Part shown: in pieces, positions 17,931 to 24,956 of the stretch
Layout: each line of letters begins with the position of its first letter
Position numbering within the stretch: the stretch's first letter is position 1
Source of the DNA: a virus
IMG/VR virus record: IMGVR_UViG_3300022939_000007
Span: 1-64,000 of that record
Strand: one strand, 5' to 3'
Length of the DNA: 64,000 nt
Made by a program: the position numbers and the translations under genes
Notes under the pieces: generated by a model
The model's input: only the letters and a program-made list of their open reading frames with translations
What the model was told of the DNA's origin: nothing
Database searches by the model: none

Positions 17931-18949
17931 AAATTGCACTGATTACGGACACTCACTTCGGCGCTAGAGGTGACTCCACACTTTTCCATGACTATTTTAT
18001 GGAATTTTATGATAATGTATTTTTTCCTTACTTGGAAAAGAATAATATTAAGACTGTAATTCATCTTGGAGATGTTACAGACCGAAGAAAGTTTATCAAC
18101 TATAATATTCTTGATGGCTTACGAAGTGGATTTATAAAGAAGATTAAAGACTATGACTCTTATTTTATTATTGGTAATCATGATGTGTATTATAAAAACA
18201 CAAATCGTATTAACTCTATGGAGCAACTTTTCGGGGATGATTTCAAGACTTATACAACGGCCACTACTCTTAATTTTGATGGGACTGACATTTGTTTTAT
18301 TCCTTGGATAAATTCTGAGAATTATGATGAAACTCTAAAACACATAAAGAAAACCAAAGCAAAAATTGCGTTAGGACATTTAGAACTGAATGGTTTTGAA
18401 ATGATGCGTGGTATCAAGTGTGAAGCTGGTATGTCTATTGAACACTTTAAAAAATTTGATTTGACTTGTTCTGGACATTTCCATCATAAAAGCAATCAAG
18501 GAGAAATTCATTATTTGGGAGCCCCATATGAATTATTTTGGAATGATTGTGATGATCCTAAAGGATTTCATATTTTAGATACGGGCTCAATGGAATTGCA
18601 GTTTGTTCAAAACCCACATCAAATGTTTCATAAGATTTATTATGATGAAAATAAAAAATATGATTTGTCAAAATATGAAAACAAATATGTAAAAATTATT
18701 GTTAAAAATAAAAGATCTCAATATAAGTTCGATACATTTGTTGACTCTTTATATAAGAAAGATGTTGCTGATTTATCTATTGTCGATGAAACAGATTTTC
18801 AGTTTGAAGAACAAAGTGATGTAGACACTACAAAAGACACTATGTCTCTTCTTACAAGTTATATCGATAATTATGAGATTGATGTTGACAAGAACAAACT
18901 AAAACAGATTATGCAAGATTTATATGTCTCTGCTTTGAGAGGTGATTGA
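17927..18949 (+). CDS. 47: Recombination endonuclease subunit gp47 (Mre11/SbcD-like)
   Basis: A 340-residue metallophosphoesterase with motifs T-D-T-H-F-G-A-R (residue 7), H-L-G-D-V-T-D-R-R, I-I-G-N-H-D and G-H-F-H. It pairs with gp46 to resect DNA ends and break down host DNA. The gene order gp55-gp47-gp46 is conserved in marine T4-like phages. Confidence 0.95.
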   Translation: MKIALITDTHFGARGDSTLFHDYFMEFYDNVFFPYLEKNNIKTVIHLGDVTDRRKFINYNILDGLRSGFIKKIKDYDSYFIIGNHDVYYKNTNRINSMEQLFGDDFKTYTTATTLNFDGTDICFIPWINSENYDETLKHIKKTKAKIALGHLELNGFEMMRGIKCEAGMSIEHFKKFDLTCSGHFHHKSNQGEIHYLGAPYELFWNDCDDPKGFHILDTGSMELQFVQNPHQMFHKIYYDENKKYDLSKYENKYVKIIVKNKRSQYKFDTFVDSLYKKDVADLSIVDETDFQFEEQSDVDTTKDTMSLLTSYIDNYEIDVDKNKLKQIMQDLYVSALRGD

Positions 18950-20664
18950 TGATTGAGTTTAAAACTATTAAATGGAAGAACTTTCTTTCCACTGGTAATT
19001 ATTTTACAGAAGTGCAACTAAACCGTTCATCTTCTACTCTTATTGTTGGTGAGAATGGAGCAGGAAAATCTACCATTTTGGATGCATTGACATTTGGTTT
19101 GTTTGGAAAATCTTTTAGAAAAATTAATAAACCACAGCTTATAAACTCTATAAACAATAAAGATGCTTTGATTGAGATTACCTTTAAAATTGGTAAGAAT
19201 GATTACTTGGTGCGCCGCGGTATCAAACCCAATATTTTTGAAATATGGGTAAATGGTAAAATGTTAGACCAAGATTCAAAAATTCGTGATAGCCAGATTT
19301 ATTTGGAAGAAAACATTCTCAAACTGAATTATAAGTCATTTACTCAAACTGTTATTTTGGGTAGTGCTACTTTTGTTCCTTTCATGCAACTTTCTGCAAT
19401 CGATAGAAGAGAAATTATTGAAGATATTTTGGATATAAAAATCTTTTCTGCAATGAATGAAATTCTAAAAGCAAAAATGGCTGCATTGAAAGAAACAATG
19501 ACAGAAAATGAAAAAAACCGTGAAGTCCAAGATTATAAGATTGAACTTCAAGAAAGAAATATTGAAGATGCAAAGACGACAAAGAAAACTGCGATTAATA
19601 CTTTTAAGAAAAAGATAAAAGAAAAGAAGGCTGAACAGAAACAGTGTATTGACAAAAATACAGAATTGCATGAACAAATATCAAATTTATTGGAAAAGAT
19701 TATACATGAAAGTAAAATATCTGATAGAAAGAAAAAACTTGAACGTCTAGAAACTAAACTCTCAAATAATGCAGAAAAAATACAAAACGACATCTCATGG
19801 TTTGAAGGCAATGATGTTTGTCCATCATGCCAACAAGATATTAATGAAGATCATAAGAATTGTATTGTGGAAGAGAAGGATAAGAAAAAGGAAGAAGTTT
19901 TGACAGCTGTTCAATCTTTGTCTGATGAATTGATTGAGATTGATTCTGAATTACATTATATTGAAGAAACCAAAACATCTATCACAAATCTTAATAATGT
20001 AGTTAGTTCTAATAATGATAAACATCAATATCTACAAAAAAATATTGATGAACTTGAGGCTGAAATAGAAGATGCGGAAAATAATAATACAAGCGTTTCT
20101 AAATTAGAAAAGGAATTAAAAGAGTTTAAAAAGATTTCCAAAGAGTTGGACAATGAACGCAAAACTCTTTCCGAAACAAAAAACTATCATGTGGTTGCAT
20201 CACAGTTTTTGAAGGACACTGGTGTAAAAACTTCTATTATAAAATACTATTTGCCAATAATGAACAAGTTAGTAAATAAGTATCTACAAGAAATGGATTT
20301 CTATATTAACTTCACAATGGATGAAAAGTTTAATGAGAATATTAAATCCAGAGGCAGAGAAGGATTTACATATAGTTCTTTTAGTGAAGGAGAGAAGATG
20401 AGAATTGACCTTGCTCTCTTGTTTACTTGGAGAGAGATTGCTCGAATGAAGAACAGTGTCAACACAAATCTTCTGATTCTTGATGAGGTGTTTGATAGTT
20501 CTTTGGATGCGACTGGTACAGACGAGTTTTTGAAGTTGTTGAACACATTAGGCGGCAACAATGTCTTTGTGATTTCACATAAAGGAGATATTCTATATGA
20601 TAAGTTTCACAGTGTGATTAAATTTGAAAAAGTAAAAAACTTTAGCCAAATTGAAAAAAATTGA
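18949..20664 (+). CDS. 46: Recombination endonuclease subunit gp46 (Rad50/SbcC-like)
   Basis: A 571-residue SMC-type ATPase. It has an N-terminal Walker A (GENGAGKST, about residue 36), a long central coiled coil with a zinc-hook C-P-S-C near residue 290, and a C-terminal signature F-S-E-G-E-K-M-R-I-D-L-A-L with Walker B L-L-I-L-D-E-V-F-D. It acts with gp47. The start ATG overlaps the gp47 stop (TGATG). Confidence 0.95.
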   Translation: MIEFKTIKWKNFLSTGNYFTEVQLNRSSSTLIVGENGAGKSTILDALTFGLFGKSFRKINKPQLINSINNKDALIEITFKIGKNDYLVRRGIKPNIFEIWVNGKMLDQDSKIRDSQIYLEENILKLNYKSFTQTVILGSATFVPFMQLSAIDRREIIEDILDIKIFSAMNEILKAKMAALKETMTENEKNREVQDYKIELQERNIEDAKTTKKTAINTFKKKIKEKKAEQKQCIDKNTELHEQISNLLEKIIHESKISDRKKKLERLETKLSNNAEKIQNDISWFEGNDVCPSCQQDINEDHKNCIVEEKDKKKEEVLTAVQSLSDELIEIDSELHYIEETKTSITNLNNVVSSNNDKHQYLQKNIDELEAEIEDAENNNTSVSKLEKELKEFKKISKELDNERKTLSETKNYHVVASQFLKDTGVKTSIIKYYLPIMNKLVNKYLQEMDFYINFTMDEKFNENIKSRGREGFTYSSFSEGEKMRIDLALLFTWREIARMKNSVNTNLLILDEVFDSSLDATGTDEFLKLLNTLGGNNVFVISHKGDILYDKFHSVIKFEKVKNFSQIEKN

Positions 20665-20674
20665 AAAAAAACTA

Positions 20675-20704
20675 TTGACGAACCATGCAGTAATGGTATA
20701 TACT
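20675..20704 (+). promoter_or_regulatory. Host-type promoter of the four-gene modification operon
   Basis: TTGACG followed by either TATATA (16-base spacer, preceded by TGG) or TATACT (18-base spacer), 11 bases after the gp46 stop. It is the only promoter-like site I see for the overlapping genes from 20747 to 24881. Confidence 0.65.
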
Positions 20705-20746
20705 GAGATAATACGTCACTCAAACTACATTAGAGGATTTTTTCAC

Positions 20747-22156
20747 ATGAATGAAGATGAAATAATTAATATTATCACAAATAGTAGTTTTCAAGATTTA
20801 CAAAAACTTAGGGTGGACTCTGACCACATATCACTTATTGAATTACCAGACATTTATGGTGCTCACCTATATTGCACTTTCATAAATTCTGGAGAGACAA
20901 TGGATAGATATTTTGGGTGGCATAAAGGTGAGTTTAATGGTACATACTATGGTTCGCCAGTTAAACATTCAAAAAAGTTCTGGTCAGATATGCGAAAGTA
21001 TCCTAGTTTAACTTTATGTTTTAATGTTGGAACTCCAAGAGATATGAATGTGAGGGAGGGTAAAATACTGAAGGCTATCGATGCAAAGTCTAATGAAAAG
21101 TTCTTCAATGAGAGCAATGGTGGTGGTGCATTAACTAAAGGTCAAAAATCAATTACTGCATTAGATAATATTGTTTATAACTTAGAAAAAAATGTATATC
21201 CAATTCAAAAAGTAGATAAACATAAACTCTATGCTATACAACCACACCAAGTAAGAGAAGTAATGGAAATACCTAATAAGGTGCAATCTATTCTTAATCA
21301 TATACTAGATACAAAAGGTAGATGGTTGGATGGAAATTTTCATTACGTTTTAATTCTTAAAGATTTCTATGGTAAAGATAAACATCTTAGGATAGGTAGT
21401 TTTCACACACTAAAAGCTTGTATGAAAACAGATTTTGTTGGTGAATTAGATGCTGTCTTTATACCGAAAAAAGATTGGATTAATTTAGACGAAACTGAAA
21501 TTAAAGATTTAGGACATACAGATAACAAAAGAGATGATAAGGTAAATGATTCTGTAAGTTTATCAGAGGCTATATCAAATGCCGTTTCTTTTATTAGAAA
21601 TAATAATATTGAAGACCATAAAGACCAAAGTGTAAAAGATAAATTCATGCGTTGGGGATTTACTAAAACTGAATGGGAAGCAACTATTAGAAAAACTTTA
21701 CGAAATACACTAAATGATAGTAAAGCAAAAAATGCAATACCACCCAATCATATTAAAAAAAGCTGGACTGAAAAAGAAAAGTCTCAGATGATTGAAAGAC
21801 ATACAGACGAGAATACTTTTGTTTTTATTTTATCCACAGCTTGGTGGTCAAATAGATGGGTAGGTTTTGACGCACTAATGAATATTGTAAAGAATGAGGA
21901 AGCATTTAAAAAAGATTATTGGAAAATATTCTGGTTAAATGAATCAGACACAGCGTTTTTAGATTGGAATAAGATAAAAACTAAAAAAGATGAAGAAGGT
22001 AATGTGGTTTTAAAACCAACAAGAAAAACTAATATTGAACATGATTTACAAATTTTGTTTTCAAAGTTTGCTGAAGATATTAGACCTATTCTTATTTTTG
22101 AAGATTTACCATATTCAGAACCTAACGAAATTAAAAATGATAAAAAAGTATCTTGA
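20747..22156 (+). CDS. GIY-YIG-like nuclease candidate, first gene of the modification operon
   Basis: A 469-residue protein of uncertain function. Residues 35-127 read like a divergent GIY-YIG fold: H-L-Y (40-42), Y-F-G (55-57), then Y-Y-G-S-P-V-K-H-S-K-K-F-W, a candidate catalytic Glu (R-E-G-K-I-L, E104) and F-F-N-E-S-N-G-G-G (N121). The middle and C-terminal parts are charged and unfamiliar. I chose the ATG at 20747, since earlier in-frame starts lie inside the promoter and AGAGGA sits 9 bases upstream. It overlaps the next gene by 20 bases. It could be a homing-type nuclease, or a nuclease that tests for the DNA modification. Confidence 0.45.
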   Translation: MNEDEIINIITNSSFQDLQKLRVDSDHISLIELPDIYGAHLYCTFINSGETMDRYFGWHKGEFNGTYYGSPVKHSKKFWSDMRKYPSLTLCFNVGTPRDMNVREGKILKAIDAKSNEKFFNESNGGGALTKGQKSITALDNIVYNLEKNVYPIQKVDKHKLYAIQPHQVREVMEIPNKVQSILNHILDTKGRWLDGNFHYVLILKDFYGKDKHLRIGSFHTLKACMKTDFVGELDAVFIPKKDWINLDETEIKDLGHTDNKRDDKVNDSVSLSEAISNAVSFIRNNNIEDHKDQSVKDKFMRWGFTKTEWEATIRKTLRNTLNDSKAKNAIPPNHIKKSWTEKEKSQMIERHTDENTFVFILSTAWWSNRWVGFDALMNIVKNEEAFKKDYWKIFWLNESDTAFLDWNKIKTKKDEEGNVVLKPTRKTNIEHDLQILFSKFAEDIRPILIFEDLPYSEPNEIKNDKKVS

Positions 22157-22997
22157 AAAACATATTAAAGATAATGTGTTAGATGAAGAAGTTAGTTTAC
22201 TATTAAGTGGTGGTCTTGATTCTATATCTGTTGGTATTTCTGCTGAACTAGTTGGGAAGAAAGTAAACGCATATAGTTTTTATCTTGAAGGTGTTCCTTC
22301 ATATGACTTTGCAATGGCTGCTAATATTGCATCACAAAGAGGTTGGAATTTTACTCCAGTAGTTGTTCCTACTACAAATCTTAATGAAGATTGGTTTAGA
22401 TTAGTTGATTTGGGTTGTAGAAAGAAAACTCATTTTGAGTGTGTATTTCCTTTCCTATATGTTTATCCAAAAATAAAAGAAAAGTATGTTCTTACTGGTT
22501 GGGGGGCGGATGGATACTTTGGACCAAGTAAAAAAGCTATGATGCGATATTCTAGTTATAGAAATAAAAAAAACTATGTTAAATATTGTAAAGAACACAA
22601 TCAAAAAAGATTGAACTGGAACGAATTCAGACTTGAATATCTTGATGGAGACTGTGCTGGTTACAAAGAACACACAACCCTTGCGGAAAAACATGATAAG
22701 ATACACATAGCACCATATAAAGATAGTAAAGATATTAGAAAAGAATTGATGAATAAGAGTTGGACAGAGTTAAATACACCCAGACAAAAAGAAATTATAA
22801 GAAAAGACTTTACAATACTAAAAAAGTATGGTAATATAAAGCCACATATAAATTTACACCTCGGTTCTGGTATAGATAAATTGTTTGAAACTTTTTTGAA
22901 AGACTCGACAATTAATTTCAATAATAGAAAAAGAATAATGGATGTTTGTAAAGATTGGTATAAAAATCCGAATAGTTTGAGAAGGTATAATATATGA
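22137..22997 (+). CDS. Asparagine-synthetase-like ATP-dependent amidating enzyme (no glutaminase domain)
   Basis: A 286-residue N-type PP-loop enzyme. The ATP-binding motif S-G-G-L-D-S is at residues 24-29. The second asparagine-synthetase-type motif G-W-G-A-D-G-Y-F-G is near residue 117. Enzymes of this family adenylate a carboxylate and join it to ammonia or an amine. The N-terminal glutamine amidotransferase domain of AsnB is absent, so nitrogen would come from free ammonia or another amine. The gene overlaps its upstream neighbour by 20 bases and the DNA methyltransferase by 4. Context suggests a carboxylate on modified DNA as substrate; that is inference. Confidence 0.7.
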   Translation: MIKKYLEKHIKDNVLDEEVSLLLSGGLDSISVGISAELVGKKVNAYSFYLEGVPSYDFAMAANIASQRGWNFTPVVVPTTNLNEDWFRLVDLGCRKKTHFECVFPFLYVYPKIKEKYVLTGWGADGYFGPSKKAMMRYSSYRNKKNYVKYCKEHNQKRLNWNEFRLEYLDGDCAGYKEHTTLAEKHDKIHIAPYKDSKDIRKELMNKSWTELNTPRQKEIIRKDFTILKKYGNIKPHINLHLGSGIDKLFETFLKDSTINFNNRKRIMDVCKDWYKNPNSLRRYNI

Positions 22998-24190
22998 GTT
23001 ATACACCATATAATTTACAAGATGTTTATGATGCATCTGAACAGAACAAATTTAAAGTGATTTCAACTTTTGCCGGTGGTGGTGGATCTTCCACTGGCTA
23101 TCGTCTTGCTGGTGGTAAGGTTCTTGCAGTAAATGAGTTTGTAGAAGAGGCATGTAATACCTATAAAGAAAACTATCCAGAGACACCTATTCTGCCTGGC
23201 GATATTAAAGAATTGACTGGGCAACATTTCTTGGATGCAGCTGGAGTAAAAGTTGGGGAGATAGATATTCTGGATGGTTCTCCGCCATGTTCTGCGTTTT
23301 CTGTGGCAGGCAAACTATCTCATAATAGTATTGAAACTGAATACTTAGATTTTGATGGTAATGTTATGACACGCAAAGAAAGTGGTAAACATTCTGATGG
23401 ATGGGGTCAAACTAAAAAGTATTCTGATGGAAAGATAGTTGAAAATATTGAAGATTTGTTTTTTGATTTTCTGAGAATTGCTGATGAAATAAAACCAAAA
23501 GTAATCATTGCAGAAAATGTTAAGGGATTGACTGTTGGAGAAGCAAAAAACTATCTTAATCAAATACTCAATAGATTCGAGGAAATTGGATATAATATTT
23601 CGTATCAAGTTTTGGATAGTAGATATTTTGGAGTTTCGCAGACTCGAACCAGATGTATTTTTATTGGAGTAAGACAGGACATTGCCGATCAAGTTGGCTT
23701 GAACTTTATGACAATTCAAAATGTTTTTCCAACTCCAGATTTGAAAACAATTCCTCTGAAAGATGCTTTGATTGGTTTAGAATATGATGATGAAGAAATT
23801 TCTTATCTTACTGAAAAGTTTTCTAATACTGCATATTGGAAACAAACTGGTAGTATAATGCCCGTTGATCCAGATAAAGTTCTAACAGGAGGCGATTATC
23901 ACCCGAAAGGACACCACTTTAACTTGAAAAGAGTATCACAGTATGCTCCAGCACCGACCTTAACCGCTATGGGGAGTGCTGATACTACTGCTGGTGCATT
24001 CCACTGGGCAGAACCTAGAAAGTTGACCCTCGGCGAGCTGAAGCGCATTATGTCACTTCCAGATGACTTTAAACTTACTGGAAAATGGAATCAAAAAGCA
24101 GAAAGAATTGGAAGGATGGTTCCGCCACTGATGATGAAAAGAATTGCAGAATCTGTATATAAAAATGTTTTGGAGAAATATAATGGCTGA
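22994..24190 (+). CDS. C5-cytosine DNA methyltransferase with Arg in motif X (candidate carboxymethyltransferase)
   Basis: A 398-residue C5-cytosine methyltransferase with motif I F-A-G-G-G-G-S-S-T-G (26-35), catalytic motif IV S-P-P-C-S-A-F-S (Cys99), motif VI E-N-V (174-176) and motif VIII Q-T-R-T-R (216-220). Motif X normally reads G-N-(S/A)-V; here it reads I-G-R-M-V-P-P with Arg374. The Asn-to-basic change at this position is the one I recall from engineered M.MpeI variants that accept carboxy-SAM instead of SAM. The next gene encodes a CmoA-like protein. It may thus place 5-carboxymethylcytosine in DNA. The methyltransferase identity is firm; the donor is inferred. Confidence 0.9.
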   Translation: MSYTPYNLQDVYDASEQNKFKVISTFAGGGGSSTGYRLAGGKVLAVNEFVEEACNTYKENYPETPILPGDIKELTGQHFLDAAGVKVGEIDILDGSPPCSAFSVAGKLSHNSIETEYLDFDGNVMTRKESGKHSDGWGQTKKYSDGKIVENIEDLFFDFLRIADEIKPKVIIAENVKGLTVGEAKNYLNQILNRFEEIGYNISYQVLDSRYFGVSQTRTRCIFIGVRQDIADQVGLNFMTIQNVFPTPDLKTIPLKDALIGLEYDDEEISYLTEKFSNTAYWKQTGSIMPVDPDKVLTGGDYHPKGHHFNLKRVSQYAPAPTLTAMGSADTTAGAFHWAEPRKLTLGELKRIMSLPDDFKLTGKWNQKAERIGRMVPPLMMKRIAESVYKNVLEKYNG

Positions 24191-24881
24191 TTTCACATTT
24201 GCACACCGCGAAGAAGGTTTTGATGAACATATTGATAAAAGTATTAGAGGTTATGGAGATTTGTTGGATGATGTAATTTCTCTATCAAGATACTTTGTGG
24301 AAGATGGTACTAATGTTTATGATATTGGATGTTCAACTGGTAAACTGACTCAACGAATGTTGGAGGCAAATCAGGATTTTTGTTATGATGCAAATTATAT
24401 TGGTATTGAAGTTGCAAATGGATTTTATGATGATATGATAAAAAGACAGGAGCATATCAGATCAATACACCCTTGGGTCCGTGTTGATTTTAGACATGAA
24501 GATGTAAGAGACACTGAATTTGAAAATGCCTCTTTAATTACTTCAATATTTACTTTGCAGTTTATGTCAAAAATTGATCGGCGATTTACTATTCAAAGAA
24601 TTCATGATGGATTGAATGAAGGTGGCGGTTTTATTTTTGCAGAAAAAACTATTTGTCAAAATGCAAATTTTCAAGACATGCTCACATTTAATTATTATGA
24701 TTTCAAAAGAAAATCTTTTGATACAGAAGATATTATGAATAAAGAAAGAACTCTTAGAAACATGTTGAAACCAAACACTTGGCAAGAAATAAATGAAATG
24801 ATGTGGGACGCAGGTTTTGAAGATGTCCAACCTTTCTGGAGAAATCATATGTTTGTTGGAGCAATTGCCATAAAAAAATAA
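24183..24881 (+). CDS. CmoA-like carboxy-S-adenosyl-methionine synthase
   Basis: A 232-residue class I SAM-binding protein that follows E. coli CmoA nearly end to end: F-D-E-H-I-D-K-S-I-R-G-Y, V-Y-D-I-G-C-S-T-G (45-53), I-E-V-A-N-G-F-Y-D-D-M-I, E-N-A-S-L-I-T...F-T-L-Q-F (114-127), G-G-F-I-F-A-E-K, D-F-K-R (173-176), then A-G-F-E-D. CmoA converts SAM and prephenate to carboxy-SAM for tRNA wobble uridine modification. The region of the carboxylate-binding Arg (R199 in E. coli) reads K-E-R here, so the Arg may be shifted by one. It overlaps the methyltransferase by 8 bases. No CmoB is present in the window. Confidence 0.72.
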   Translation: MADFTFAHREEGFDEHIDKSIRGYGDLLDDVISLSRYFVEDGTNVYDIGCSTGKLTQRMLEANQDFCYDANYIGIEVANGFYDDMIKRQEHIRSIHPWVRVDFRHEDVRDTEFENASLITSIFTLQFMSKIDRRFTIQRIHDGLNEGGGFIFAEKTICQNANFQDMLTFNYYDFKRKSFDTEDIMNKERTLRNMLKPNTWQEINEMMWDAGFEDVQPFWRNHMFVGAIAIKK

Positions 24882-24889
24882 AAAGGCCC

Positions 24890-24918
24890 TTGACAAAACT
24901 GATTCGTTCCTGTAGCAT
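24890..24918 (+). promoter_or_regulatory. Host-type promoter before CobT-like gene
   Basis: TTGACA, 17-base spacer, TAGCAT, 9 bases after the CmoA-like stop codon. Confidence 0.65.
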
Positions 24919-24956
24919 GTAAATATAAGTGATGATTCCTATGAAGGAAATATGTG

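Noticed and set aside
22137-22997. PP-loop protein as a QueC-type preQ0 synthase for deazaguanine DNA
   Set aside because: The second motif (GWGADGYFG) is that of asparagine synthetases, and no other queuosine or deazaguanine genes are in the window.
24183-24881. CmoA-like protein as a tRNA-modification gene supporting host tRNA
   Set aside because: Not excluded, but no CmoB partner is present and the gene overlaps a DNA methyltransferase; the DNA reading explains the context better.
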